Counted from the first letter of the stretch, positions 1 to 8,902 are shown. The stretch: DNA of 64,000 nucleotides from Salinimonas chungwhensis DSM 16280 (GCF_000378185.1 NZ_KB899382.1:1-64000), one strand, 5' to 3'. Notes: generated by a model not told the origin, from the sequence alone. A program made the numbers and translations.

Positions 1-39
1 TAGGTTTATTTGGCTATTGCGGATAGCCCTTTTACTCAG

Positions 40-330
40 AAGCGCACTGGCGTGCTCACCCCACGGGAAACCTAACCCATCGGGTAACCGCAAGCACGGT
101 TATCTGCACAACAATCAGGTAACAACCCGTCCCTGGTGTAGCCACCAGTCGCGCCCTCCATGGCGCGCCGCTTCGGTTGCTGCGAATGTTTGTGACATTC
201 GGTCAACCTACGCCCAGTGTGGGTCCAACCCCATGTGACAACGTGGTTGGCAGAGTAGCACACTGTCCCTTGCCGGCTACGGCGCTTCCGTTGATGAAGA
301 AGCCCTTGTCGGAATACAGGGACTTTTTTA
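40..330 (+). ncRNA. candidate structured RNA (hairpin array with terminator)
   Basis: No conventional gene is convincing here. The plus strand holds a near-continuous series of short hairpins: stems 83-90/97-104 (8 bp), 133-138/143-148 (6 bp), 150-155/162-167 (6 bp), 183-189/195-201 (7 bp), 213-216/220-223 (4 bp), 225-230/245-250 with an inner 4-bp stem and a 2-nt bulge, and 272-275/280-283. The run ends in a hairpin plus six T at 301-329, which looks like a rho-independent terminator and fixes the likely strand. I do not recognise the RNA class; RNase P, tmRNA and 6S signatures are not apparent. The 5' end may lie left of the window. Open reading frames cross the region in both directions but have no good start context. 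Dense hairpins are seen; function is unknown. Confidence 0.4.
301..330 (+). terminator. rho-independent terminator
   Basis: CCC at 303-305 pairs with GGG at 319-321, and the TGT/ACA inner stem (one bulged T) extends it. Six T follow at 324-329. It ends the hairpin-rich region to its left. Confidence 0.65.
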
Positions 331-387
331 TTGCGTATAAGAAATGTCGCTGCAGTGAGTGTATGTAGCGAAAGGGGGAGCGCATTT

Positions 388-516
388 ATGAGATATAATT
401 TGCGCGACTGGTTCTGCACTGATAAACCAATCCTGCGCAGAAAAGTCGGTAAACCTAAGCCCAGCGGTGGACTAATAGATCCCTGGTGTAGTGCTACTAT
501 CCGAAAACCATCGTAA
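388..516 (+). CDS. very small ORF, 42 aa, unknown
   Basis: An ATG at 388 is preceded at good spacing by a purine-rich AAGGGGGAG ribosome-binding site. It opens a 42-residue frame rich in K, R, P, W and C, with no signal peptide or membrane segment. Its C-terminal half contains GKPKPSG followed by PWCS. The same pattern (GKPNPSG, then PWCS) can be read in the plus frame at about 66-141, inside the hairpin array, and the 11 bases 131-141 and 481-491 are identical. It could therefore be a degenerate copy of the upstream element, either as a peptide or as RNA. I recognise no family. Expression is supported only by the ribosome-binding site. Confidence 0.3.
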   Translation: MRYNLRDWFCTDKPILRRKVGKPKPSGGLIDPWCSATIRKPS

Positions 517-553
517 TTAAAAGGCTTCGAAGTTAGACAACAGTATATTGTAT

Positions 554-754
554 TTAATGCATGGCTATTCTCTTGCGCGCAGATTTTTTGATAACACTGT
601 TGAGATACAGACCTACTTCAACAGCAACAAATAAAATGCTCGCGGCAACGATGATCTGTGGCTTTGCTATGTATTCAAAAACAAAAAGCAGTAGGCTTAC
701 CATAATGGTAATGAGAGTGATACCGGAATGAATTTCCAGACTCCATTTTTGCAT
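554..754 (-). CDS. small inner-membrane protein, 66 aa
   Basis: A 66-residue protein with two predicted hydrophobic helices (about residues 10-28 and 34-54) and a basic C-terminal tail (KKSARKR), suggesting a two-pass inner-membrane protein with both ends in the cytoplasm by the positive-inside rule. An AAGGAAAG ribosome-binding site lies about ten bases before the ATG. It sits alone between the hairpin array and polB. I do not recognise a family. The reading is supported by the start signal and the membrane-like composition, not by homology. Confidence 0.5.
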   Translation of the reverse strand: MQKWSLEIHSGITLITIMVSLLLFVFEYIAKPQIIVAASILFVAVEVGLYLNSVIKKSARKRIAMH

Positions 755-897
755 TGCTTAGCTTTCCTTATATCTTTTAATGGTATCTACTACCTGTGGC
801 GCCGAGCTTAATCTTACTGACAGGTTACTGATCTTCTGACAGTTTATTACTACATTTAACTTGTTTTTGTTTAGCATATTATTGATAATTTTTGTTA

Positions 898-3270
898 TCA
901 AAATAAATCCAATTGTTGCTCTGCGATTTTATCAAAAGACACATCAGTATAGGGCAAGATGCTTTCAGCAATTGGCCTGATCTGCTTATCAATATAGTGT
1001 TCATAATCAAGTGGCGCATCCTGATGTTCTATCGACTGGGGGCCATTTTGAGTCATCACGTATTTGATAATTTTCGAATTATATGTCACAACTTTGCCTG
1101 AAATTTTTTGCTCTGCGGCCAGTGCGTGTTGCGCCGCTTTTACGTGGGGCGGCCGGGAACGGGTATAGTTCTCTAAAGGCTTGCGTAGTCGTTTTTGATA
1201 GACCAGTTGACTATCCCACCGACCCTGTCGAATTTTAAGTAGCGTATTACTAATGAACTGTTCAGTCGGCTGTGACTTGAACACTTTAAGATATAGCTTT
1301 TCCTGAAAGCGCTTAGCCAGTGGGGTCCAATCAGATCTTACATTCTCCAGTCCTTTAAATATAAGTTCTTCATCGCCGTCTCGGTAAACTAATCCGGCAT
1401 AACGCTTTTTGCTCCCAGTGGCGCTCCCGCGGATTGTCGGCATGAAAAATCTGTCAAAGCAGGTTTCAAATTCCAATTCTAAATAACAATGCAGATTTAA
1501 TTCTGTGGTAAGCCTTTTCTGCCATTTTTTATTGAGCTCTGCCTGCAATTGCTTACCGGCTTCTATGGCGAAACTCCGGTCTATTGCTTGGGGCAGGCTT
1601 ACAAATAGTGAGTCTGTATCTCCATAGATTACCTCAACGCCACTTTCTTCTGCCCACTGTGCGGTAATTTGCATAATTTCATGACCCCGCAACGTTATTG
1701 AACTGGCCAGCCGTGGATCGTAAAAAGGACAGCCCCCGCTGCCTAACACGCCATAGAATGAGTTCATTAATATCTTTATGGCCTGAGAGCGTGGTTGATC
1801 TCCGGCCTTTTTGGCTTCGTCTCGCTGGCGCCACAAATTTGCAATAATCTCTGGTAAAAAGTGTTCGGTACGGGAAAAACAAGCCCCTTTGAAGCCCGGT
1901 ATCGCTTCTTTCGGAGCTTTTAAACCTTCTGCAAGACCCAGCGGATCAATCTTGAATGTGCGAATAATAGAGGGATACAGACTTTTGAAATCCAGCACTA
2001 GGACAAAGTTATACAATCCCGGCTTTGAATTCATCACATAACCGCCTGGCGAAGCGAGCCCGCCGTCTGCAGGACGGATACCACTGACATATCCTTTGCG
2101 GTGGAGGCGCGGTAAATATACATTGATGAACGCCGCTACAGAGCCCCCCGGCCGCGATAATTCAAGACCTGTAAGCGTGCTGCGTAAGACTAAAAAATCG
2201 ACAAGTCTGGTTTGCTCAGCAATCCGGTTAACCAACCGGCAGTCGCGGAAATTATATTCAGCCAACACCTCCGGTTTTTGTTCATACAACGTCTTGATGG
2301 CGTTGAGCTGATCATTTTCTTTTATTAGTTTACCGGCGCCCAGAAGACTCGCTGCAACATGGTCCAGCCCAAAGCTATCGAACTGATAGGTCATTGTCTT
2401 GAGTGCTTCGATGCCGTCTATAATACTTCTTCCGGGCAACTCAACCAGCGTTTGACCATCTTTCCAGCTTTTTACCCGCAAAAGGTTACCTGCGCGCCCC
2501 AGTCTAAGGGAAACACCCAACTCCTCAGCACGTTTGGTCAGAACTGAACAATCAAACTGCTTAATATTCCAGCCTATTATAATGTCGGGATCAGCAGCTT
2601 GCACCAGTTCGCACAGGCGAATCAGTAAGCTTTGTTCATCAGCAACGGTTTCAAGGAAGAACTCATCACTGCGATGGGTGACATGTTTATTATAGACAAG
2701 CACAACGCGTCTGAGGTTGTTACCATCAAGTCCCAGCGAATACAGGCGACCATTTTCATCACATTCGATATCCAAACTAAGAGAAGACAAAGCAGGCCGA
2801 TAGTCTACACCCTTGACCTGCGCATCGGTTATTACGCCATCCTTTATGATGCCTTTATAGCTCACACTGCCATACGCAAAGCGTTCCATTAGAAAACGCT
2901 CAGTCAGCTTAATATCACTTTCAAAAAGCGTTATAGCCTGCGCTGAAAATAAACGTCTTAACTTGGCGATAGCATTTTCTCGTTTTACACGCAGCAGCGA
3001 TAAAACACGCTGCTCAAGTGTTTTCAAGTTTGTTTTTTCTATAGATACCGGTAAGTGGTACTGGGTAATCAGATCACGAGCGCGTGATTCGTCATTCCTC
3101 AAGATGAAACATACATTAGTCTGCGGTGGTGACATCAAACAAACCGGCCCTGCTTCTGTGGCCAGCCATAATTCAACATGATCCTGGTTGTGCTGACGCA
3201 CTAATCTGCGGCTTAGAATATGACCTTTGCCATACCGTAGCTGAGAAGAATTATGCTGAGTCATTATCAT
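898..3270 (-). CDS. polB: DNA polymerase II (family B)
   Basis: A 790-residue family B DNA polymerase, close to the roughly 783 residues of E. coli Pol II. It is an SOS-linked repair and restart polymerase with 3'-5' proofreading. The exonuclease I motif is LSLDIECDENG near residue 165. Polymerase motif A is LDFKSLYPSII near 420, motif B lies around ILMNSFYGVLG, and motif C is YGDTDSLFVSL near 545. All catalytic aspartates are present, so it should be active. The start (ATGATAATG, first or third codon) overlaps the 3' end of the upstream diguanylate cyclase by 20 bases, which suggests translational coupling. A 7-bp AT-rich hairpin (882-888/895-901) overlaps the stop and is at best a weak terminator. 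No LexA box is visible because the start lies inside the upstream gene. Confidence 0.95.
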   Translation of the reverse strand: MIMTQHNSSQLRYGKGHILSRRLVRQHNQDHVELWLATEAGPVCLMSPPQTNVCFILRNDESRARDLITQYHLPVSIEKTNLKTLEQRVLSLLRVKRENAIAKLRRLFSAQAITLFESDIKLTERFLMERFAYGSVSYKGIIKDGVITDAQVKGVDYRPALSSLSLDIECDENGRLYSLGLDGNNLRRVVLVYNKHVTHRSDEFFLETVADEQSLLIRLCELVQAADPDIIIGWNIKQFDCSVLTKRAEELGVSLRLGRAGNLLRVKSWKDGQTLVELPGRSIIDGIEALKTMTYQFDSFGLDHVAASLLGAGKLIKENDQLNAIKTLYEQKPEVLAEYNFRDCRLVNRIAEQTRLVDFLVLRSTLTGLELSRPGGSVAAFINVYLPRLHRKGYVSGIRPADGGLASPGGYVMNSKPGLYNFVLVLDFKSLYPSIIRTFKIDPLGLAEGLKAPKEAIPGFKGACFSRTEHFLPEIIANLWRQRDEAKKAGDQPRSQAIKILMNSFYGVLGSGGCPFYDPRLASSITLRGHEIMQITAQWAEESGVEVIYGDTDSLFVSLPQAIDRSFAIEAGKQLQAELNKKWQKRLTTELNLHCYLELEFETCFDRFFMPTIRGSATGSKKRYAGLVYRDGDEELIFKGLENVRSDWTPLAKRFQEKLYLKVFKSQPTEQFISNTLLKIRQGRWDSQLVYQKRLRKPLENYTRSRPPHVKAAQHALAAEQKISGKVVTYNSKIIKYVMTQNGPQSIEHQDAPLDYEHYIDKQIRPIAESILPYTDVSFDKIAEQQLDLF

Positions 3271-5185
3271 CAGGTGAAGGACCTAATGGGTAAAGCTTAA
3301 TCTGATCACGACCTGATTTTTTTGCATCGTAGAGCGCCTCGTCTGCCTTAGCAATGAGCGTAGAGATATCTTGTGAGTACTGACCGCTGACCAGGCCAAC
3401 AGAAACAGAAAGCGAAATAGATTCGCGGCCTATAGTCGCTGGTATTTGTTTAACTGCTAAGGAGAAGCGGGATAATAATTTACAGGCATCTTCTGTAGAG
3501 GTGTGAGGAAAGGTAAACAAAAACTCTTCACCACCAACACGCCCAAGTATATCGGTTCCCCGGAACGTCCGGCGAGCTAACGAGGCAAATCCTTTTAAAA
3601 TATCATCTCCTGCCTGATGCCCATATGTATCGTTAATTTGTTTAAAGTAGTCCAAATCCAGGATTGCTATACTAATTTCATCGTCGTGACGATGAGCAAG
3701 ATTCAGTTGCTGTTCCATGTCCTGCATGGTTTTGCGGCGGGTCAGCAAGCCGGTAAGGCCATCGTGATTAGCCAAATTCTCCAGTCGGTTTTGATGCTTC
3801 CTGCTAATGCGGTACTGCCAAAATAAGAGCAGACTAATGATCACCAGCAAGGTAACGACAAGTGCGGTATAACGCTGCCTTTCCCGTTGCTGATCAAGCT
3901 CTGTTTGTTGCCGGAGATTTTGCTCTTGCAGTAAGGCATTGCGATCTCGCTGCTGTTCAGTGTCGAAAGCCGATTTTAGTTTAATAAGGCGCTGACTGTT
4001 TTGCTCTTTGCGAAATGTTCTTTCATCTTCGAGCATATTAAGCAACAAATGATAGGCCTCTTCATAATCCTTCAGCGCGGCCAACGCTTCAGCTTTGAGA
4101 TAATTAATCTGAATTTTATGAGGAAGAAAAGCATCTCCTACCGCAATGCGCTTGGCTGCCTGAATAAGAAAAAGCGCCCGCTCGTTGTTGGTTTCAATCA
4201 GTGCTATACGAGCCTGGAGTAGTAAAACACCAACTTGCTGATATGGATTATTGGCTTCCTGGAAAAGATTCAGCGCATCATCCAGATAGTCTTCTGCCTC
4301 ACTGAGTTGACCGGCCTTAATCAGCTGCTCAGAGATTTGCTGGTAGCTGTACGCTGCACCCTGAATATCTCTGATATCAAGGGCCAGTCGGGCTGACTCG
4401 ATCAGTAATTTGAGGCCGACCTCGGTATGACTGAGTTTCAAATGGCTGCGACCCAGGCCAAATAGCGTGTTTGCCAGCTCGAGGCGTCTGTTGGACTTAC
4501 GATAGTATATCTGGGCCTGTTCAAAATACGGTATCGCGAGTGAGGGTTCATCTCTGTATTCATACACAAGAGCTATCATGCCGCTAAAATCCTCTGGCGC
4601 GATATCCAACAACTTTGTTTCGGCCAGACGATAACCTTTTTGAAAATTAGACAATGCCTCATCGGTCTCACTTAGTGTCAGGCTCATATAACCGGCCACA
4701 CTATATGCATACGCTAACAAATTATATGACTGATGGTTTTTGGCCCATTGAATCGCGTCAGCGACCTGCTTTTCCCCCTGACGAGCACGCCCCAGCCCCT
4801 TCAATGCCTCAGCACTGGCAAGCTGCATATAATGATATCGTTTTGGTTGCCTGATTTGATCCGTATGGAATAAACCCTCCCGGGCCGCAGCAAGTGCTTT
4901 GTCGTGAAGCATTAATGAGGAATAGGCCCGGCTTATTACGTAGTAAAGGCTGGCCGAGGTCTCTTTATCATTACGTGGACTGACCTTCGGCAGAATATCA
5001 TCCAGTACCTGTTGAGGATTATCACGAACGCGTTCCAGATAAGACATGATAGGTTGTGACCAGTCTGGTTCAGGGGCATTTTGCGCAGCGTAGGAGGCAA
5101 AAGAGAGAAAACAGCCCATTGATAAAATTAAGGTTGTTAGCAACACTCGGCAGACCAGAGTGGCCCAGCCGCTATAAAAATTCAA
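3251..5185 (-). CDS. TPR-containing membrane diguanylate cyclase (GGDEF)
   Basis: A 644-residue protein predicted to make c-di-GMP. It has an N-terminal signal/anchor (about residues 8-34), a long periplasmic helical region with TPR-like repeats (about 45-400), a coiled region rich in Q and R, one membrane helix (about 440-458) and a C-terminal GGDEF domain. The active-site motif is GGEEF at 551-555. The I-site RxxD (RGTD) lies five residues before it, so product inhibition is likely. The substrate-coordinating segment DLDYFKQINDTYGH is intact. The layout (periplasmic TPR sensor, membrane helix, GGDEF) suggests a cyclase controlled by periplasmic or envelope signals. It is first in a two-gene unit with polB, a pairing with no obvious functional link. 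Confidence 0.9.
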   Translation of the reverse strand: MNFYSGWATLVCRVLLTTLILSMGCFLSFASYAAQNAPEPDWSQPIMSYLERVRDNPQQVLDDILPKVSPRNDKETSASLYYVISRAYSSLMLHDKALAAAREGLFHTDQIRQPKRYHYMQLASAEALKGLGRARQGEKQVADAIQWAKNHQSYNLLAYAYSVAGYMSLTLSETDEALSNFQKGYRLAETKLLDIAPEDFSGMIALVYEYRDEPSLAIPYFEQAQIYYRKSNRRLELANTLFGLGRSHLKLSHTEVGLKLLIESARLALDIRDIQGAAYSYQQISEQLIKAGQLSEAEDYLDDALNLFQEANNPYQQVGVLLLQARIALIETNNERALFLIQAAKRIAVGDAFLPHKIQINYLKAEALAALKDYEEAYHLLLNMLEDERTFRKEQNSQRLIKLKSAFDTEQQRDRNALLQEQNLRQQTELDQQRERQRYTALVVTLLVIISLLLFWQYRISRKHQNRLENLANHDGLTGLLTRRKTMQDMEQQLNLAHRHDDEISIAILDLDYFKQINDTYGHQAGDDILKGFASLARRTFRGTDILGRVGGEEFLFTFPHTSTEDACKLLSRFSLAVKQIPATIGRESISLSVSVGLVSGQYSQDISTLIAKADEALYDAKKSGRDQIKLYPLGPSPDDNDSA

Positions 5186-5384
5186 AATATCTGCTCATCA
5201 ATGGCATGGTTTACATAGTGCTATAATAAATTGGGCGTTTGCGCCAAACAATGCTTAGGTTGCATTAGTAGTAATTGAAGTTCATTCGTAGGTCTGAAAA
5301 TTCATTTGAACTCGCCATAAGTTCAGTTGACTTACTGCAACACCAGCTTAACGTAATATCTGGCAAGCGAGAGTAGGAGAAATT

Positions 5385-6404
5385 ATGGGAAAGCTAATAC
5401 TGACGCTGGATGGTGGTGGGATAAGAGGCGCTGCTTCCACTGAATTTTTGCACAAAGTCGAGTCAAAACTTAAAGCCAGACACGGGGTAGCGTTGCGTGA
5501 TTGTGTGGATTATTTTGCCGGTACCAGTACCGGTGCCATTATCGCGTTAGCGCTGGCTACCACAGATATGCCTGTGGAGCGCATCAATCGGTTGTACAAT
5601 CATCGCAGCGGCCGAGAGGTATTTCAGCGAAATCGCGGCTTTTTTGAAATAGATGGTATCAATGCTCCCAAGTACGAAGGCGCAGGAAAAACCCGCTTTC
5701 TCAGGCGCTGGTTCCAGGATGCCACCTTAGCATCGGCGGCTGAAAAAGCGCGCCACGTACTAACTGTGACCTTTGCTGTGGAACGACACCAGCCGCTGGT
5801 TTTAAAAAGCCATCATCCGGATCATGCAGCATTGAAAAGCTCTGCTGTGGCAGATGCGACATCAGCGGCACCTACTTATTTTCCCAGTCGCCCGGTAAAT
5901 TTAGGCCCTGCGGCCTCACAATCGTGGTTAATAGATGGTGGCGTGGTGGCAAATAACCCAACATTATGTGCTATTGCTGAGGCGCAACATCTCTGGCCTG
6001 ATCTTGCTAAAAAAGATCTGCGAGTGCTATCAATTGGCACGGGCAAACGTACCAGAAAAATCAACGGGCCAGCCACAACGCAATGGGGCGCCTTTCAGTG
6101 GATACGCCAGGGTCAGATTATAGATGTACTTTCAGATGAGCAGCTTGTGGCCTATCAGGCGAAGTCATTGGTTACAGAGGGTAATTATATTCGTGTTAAC
6201 GCCAGCATGTGCGCGCAACCAGGTCTGAAAAGTCCACCAGATGATGCCATGGATGACTACAGTAAAGATAATATTGCCTTACTTAAGCAGATGGGGGATT
6301 TCTGGTTTAAACAGTATGGCGAGGCGACCATTGCTTTGCTACTTAATCACTATCAGGGACGGTCTTTGGATGCCATAGATCCTGCTACCGGTGAGCCGGG
6401 CTAA
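5385..6404 (+). CDS. patatin-like phospholipase
   Basis: A 339-residue patatin-family lipid acyl hydrolase. The oxyanion-hole motif DGGGIRG is at residues 9-15, the nucleophile elbow GTSTG is near 46-50 (Ser catalytic), and the dyad aspartate is in DGGVVANNP near 185. There is no signal peptide, so it is probably cytosolic and acts on membrane phospholipids. GGAGAAATT before the ATG is a strong ribosome-binding site. The overall form resembles CapV-type patatins used as CBASS effectors, but no nucleotide cyclase or other CBASS gene adjoins it, so a defence role is not supported. It is transcribed away from the diguanylate cyclase, and the 199-base gap (5186-5384) between them must hold both promoters. 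Confidence 0.9.
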   Translation: MGKLILTLDGGGIRGAASTEFLHKVESKLKARHGVALRDCVDYFAGTSTGAIIALALATTDMPVERINRLYNHRSGREVFQRNRGFFEIDGINAPKYEGAGKTRFLRRWFQDATLASAAEKARHVLTVTFAVERHQPLVLKSHHPDHAALKSSAVADATSAAPTYFPSRPVNLGPAASQSWLIDGGVVANNPTLCAIAEAQHLWPDLAKKDLRVLSIGTGKRTRKINGPATTQWGAFQWIRQGQIIDVLSDEQLVAYQAKSLVTEGNYIRVNASMCAQPGLKSPPDDAMDDYSKDNIALLKQMGDFWFKQYGEATIALLLNHYQGRSLDAIDPATGEPG

Positions 6405-6526
6405 AAAGCGACTTAATCAAGACAGTTTACTTTCGAAAAATGGTAATAACTGATTGAAGCTAACGGCTGTTAGACATGATAAAGGAGCAATGCAGAGATT
6501 CTAAAATAAAGGTAAAAGCAGCAGGC

Positions 6527-6555
6527 TAAAAATAAAACGGGCCATCCATGGCCCG
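6527..6555 (-). terminator. rho-independent terminator of the DUF4331 operon
   Basis: A perfect 8-bp stem (6538-6545 with 6548-6555, arm CGGGCCAT) is followed on the minus strand by a T-rich tract (complement of the A-rich bases 6527-6537). It lies just after the stop of the lipoprotein gene at 6565. Confidence 0.75.
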
Positions 6556-6564
6556 GCGGTTTGG

Positions 6565-7074
6565 TTATTGATCGATTAAATCGTTAAACGCATCGGGATC
6601 CTCGACATCCTGTTGGAACTCACGACCGTTAACAGGTAGTGGTTCGTCAGTGGGCGCCTGATTAAAGGCAGCACGCACGTAACTCGATACCGCTACTTGC
6701 TCGGCTTCGATAGTAATCGTAATGGTTGCTGCAACCGGGTCGTTAACACCATCACTCACAGTGAAAGTGAAACTATCCTCTCCGGTGGCTTCCTCAGATG
6801 GTGTATAAGTAAAACTTCCATCATCTGATAACTCTAAAGCACCCCGCGCAGGCTCTTCACCTACAGCATAGGTCAGCTCATCACCATCAGCATCAGATGC
6901 TGTGAGTTCTTCCGAGAAAGCAGTATCTACCTGCGTAGTGAAGCTTTCAGAAATAGGCTCTGGTGCAACATTTTCTTGATCCGGCATTCCATCGTTATCA
7001 TCGTCATCATCAAAACAACCTGATAACGATAATGTAAGGGGAAGTGCCAGTAAAAGTGATAATCTCTTTTGCAT
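6565..7074 (-). CDS. lipoprotein with cadherin-like/Ig-like tandem domain
   Basis: A 169-residue predicted lipoprotein: a basic, hydrophobic N terminus leads to the lipobox LSGC (Cys 20), followed by an acidic run of aspartates that resembles a calcium-binding or spacer segment. Residues about 35-125 form one bacterial Ig/cadherin-like (VCBS-type) repeat, with the DADGDELTY and GEDSFTFTVSDG motifs common to such repeats. The C-terminal 40 residues are unassigned. It follows the DUF4331 gene by nine bases with a strong GGAG ribosome-binding site, so the two are co-transcribed and may act together at the cell surface. The Ig-like fold call is by motif; the binding partner is unknown. Confidence 0.75.
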   Translation of the reverse strand: MQKRLSLLLALPLTLSLSGCFDDDDDNDGMPDQENVAPEPISESFTTQVDTAFSEELTASDADGDELTYAVGEEPARGALELSDDGSFTYTPSEEATGEDSFTFTVSDGVNDPVAATITITIEAEQVAVSSYVRAAFNQAPTDEPLPVNGREFQQDVEDPDAFNDLIDQ

Positions 7075-7083
7075 AATGTCTCC

Positions 7084-8670
7084 TTACTCAGCTGAGCCAG
7101 AGATTGGCGTCGTCAGATAAGGGAAGCTGTTATCAAACATTGAAGCGTCTACAGGCGCGCCGTCAGTAAAGGGTACATTACCAACTGCAGCATCTTCCGG
7201 CGCACAAAGTCCAAGATCTGTATCTTCGCCATTAACCGGAACCGGATAGCATAAGCGTCCCATTACAACCCGCAGCGCAATATCTACTACATCATCACCA
7301 GGGCGACGGCCATTTGGAAAACCGGCCAGATCGTCTCCGGCTACACCAAATGCAGACTGCTGATCAGCTGGAACAGCAGGGATGCCTGTGTTTAATCGCA
7401 GCATTTCAGACGGTGTCACAGTAGATTGCTGATTTACACCTTCAAAACCGGTTAAAAATGCAGTAACGAGGTCATTACGCGGGAAATTTGTCGGTGCTAA
7501 TGTATCTAGCTCTGTGCCCAGCGTTTGATTCACCGGATCCAGGAACAGAATACTTAATAGTTCTGGCAGCACGGGATTAGTTACATAATCCGCAAACTGG
7601 CCATCGCCAGCCGGTTCTGAAGATGAAAATTTATCTTTATCACCTATACCAATTACCAGTTCATTGACCAAAGGACTACCCAAACGGGAAACCTGTGTCA
7701 TCGCACCGCCTGATACTGCTGGTTTTTCGAACGTCGCATTGGGGTTTAAAATACGAGCCTGCGGTAAGCTAGCAGTGGTCCATCCACCAATTACGCCATT
7801 ACCGTCACCAGTTACACACGAAGCGGGAACTTCTACCGCAATTGACGTGACGTTCTTATCAATCAGATCGTCATTGGCGCTATCCTGAGTGATGCCTCCA
7901 GGGAAACCACCTTCATCACCAGCACCTGGTGCACTGTCACCTTCTACAGGAACATAGTTTACCAAATCAAAGGTATCACCAAGGTTTACCACGAACGGGT
8001 CTTTACGCTGTCCAACAAAAACACGACCCTGGGTGTCACAACCGTCAATGGAAAACATATAGACAAATTGATTCGCGTACTCGCTATATCCTTCGGGGCT
8101 GCCGAATGTTTTATCGCCAATATAATCTAATGGTTTTTTGAATGTGTCACCGTTAGCCGGCATAAGTGATGTTCTGGTGCCTGTGCGCATGTCACCCGAA
8201 ATCATTTCAATCTCATAGGTTTCCATAAAATTAGCTGCAGAGGCGTCACTGGCAGAAACCGGTCCGACATTTTTCAAGGGCACCTTAATCATCTTTTGAT
8301 CGCCTTCCGGTCCGACCGGAAGGGCAATACCTTCGCCGTCAGCAGCCAGCATTTTGTCGAAGCTAAATGCAAAACTGATGTCTTCCACCGCATCGCCATC
8401 GTTATCTATGTGAATAACATATTCAGCTGAAGGGTCCATTGGGAAGTAGTTTGGACCGCCATAAGGATCTTGTAAGGGAATATAATTGGCGATCATGGTC
8501 ACGAAACCTTCTTTTCCTGACTCATAACTATTGAACATATAAAAATCAGTGGCATCCACAGCTGGCATTTGTGTCAACTGGGGCGCTTCCCGGTGACTTG
8601 ATGCCTGGGCCGCTGATGAAATGACCAGGGCGCTGCTTACTGCTGCAGCCAGATAGGTAAATCTAAGCAT
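7084..8670 (-). CDS. DUF4331 family exported protein
   Basis: A 528-residue exported protein with a cleavable signal peptide (about 1-23, ending SSAAQA). The mature protein starts SSHREAP and continues with VDATDFYMFNSYE, the characteristic N terminus of DUF4331. The molecular function of DUF4331 is not established. Members are often found beside ECF sigma/anti-sigma pairs, and here such a pair lies immediately upstream. AAGGAAAGAG precedes the ATG. A perfect 12-bp inverted repeat lies about 60-95 bases upstream (8734-8765). I infer that it belongs to the regulon of the adjacent sigma factor. Confidence 0.85.
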   Translation of the reverse strand: MLRFTYLAAAVSSALVISSAAQASSHREAPQLTQMPAVDATDFYMFNSYESGKEGFVTMIANYIPLQDPYGGPNYFPMDPSAEYVIHIDNDGDAVEDISFAFSFDKMLAADGEGIALPVGPEGDQKMIKVPLKNVGPVSASDASAANFMETYEIEMISGDMRTGTRTSLMPANGDTFKKPLDYIGDKTFGSPEGYSEYANQFVYMFSIDGCDTQGRVFVGQRKDPFVVNLGDTFDLVNYVPVEGDSAPGAGDEGGFPGGITQDSANDDLIDKNVTSIAVEVPASCVTGDGNGVIGGWTTASLPQARILNPNATFEKPAVSGGAMTQVSRLGSPLVNELVIGIGDKDKFSSSEPAGDGQFADYVTNPVLPELLSILFLDPVNQTLGTELDTLAPTNFPRNDLVTAFLTGFEGVNQQSTVTPSEMLRLNTGIPAVPADQQSAFGVAGDDLAGFPNGRRPGDDVVDIALRVVMGRLCYPVPVNGEDTDLGLCAPEDAAVGNVPFTDGAPVDASMFDNSFPYLTTPISGSAE

Positions 8671-8733
8671 ACTCTTTCCTTTTCTTGCTTGATAATTAAC
8701 CTAACCTTACGGGGCGAAGCTCGCTTTAGATGC

Positions 8734-8765
8734 AATTAAAGTTAACAATAAGATTAACTTTAATT
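8734..8765. promoter_or_regulatory. 12-bp perfect inverted repeat upstream of DUF4331 gene
   Basis: Arm AATTAAAGTTAA (8734-8745) and its exact complement (8754-8765) are separated by eight bases. It lies between the anti-sigma gene and the DUF4331 gene, 64 bases from the latter's start, in a position suited to an operator or an mRNA-leader hairpin. There is no T tract, so it is not an obvious terminator. Confidence 0.45.
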
Positions 8766-8875
8766 AACAAATTGGGCGATTTCGTAGATATTCAAACGTA
8801 AACTTCGCTGGTGTTTACGAATAAAGCTTTTAATTTCGAGAATACGATTTGCGACTTATCGAGATGTACTGGGCA

Positions 8876-8902
8876 CTTGCTGTTCCTTATTGAAACAGCA
8901 AG
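8876..8902 (-). promoter_or_regulatory. hairpin after the anti-sigma gene
   Basis: A 9-bp inverted repeat, CTTGCTGTT (8876-8884) and AACAGCAAG (8894-8902), follows the anti-sigma stop by about ten bases. It lacks a T tract. Its core CTTGCTGT is shared with a second dyad upstream of the sigma gene (10150-10181). Confidence 0.4.

Noticed and set aside
1..335. Known housekeeping RNA (RNase P, tmRNA, 6S) or integron attC array
   Set aside because: The signature sequences of RNase P and tmRNA are not apparent, and the hairpins lack the paired core sites of attC.
72..419. 115-residue minus-strand frame through the hairpin array
   Set aside because: It runs through hairpins and a terminator, has no good ribosome-binding site and reads like a translated RNA (many C, R and H). 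Kept as candidate RNA, not CDS.
883..901. Terminator after polB
   Set aside because: The 7-bp stem is AT-only and overlaps the stop; no clear T tract follows, so it was not called.
5385..6404. CBASS defence system around the patatin
   Set aside because: No cyclase, ubiquitin-like or protease partner is next to it.
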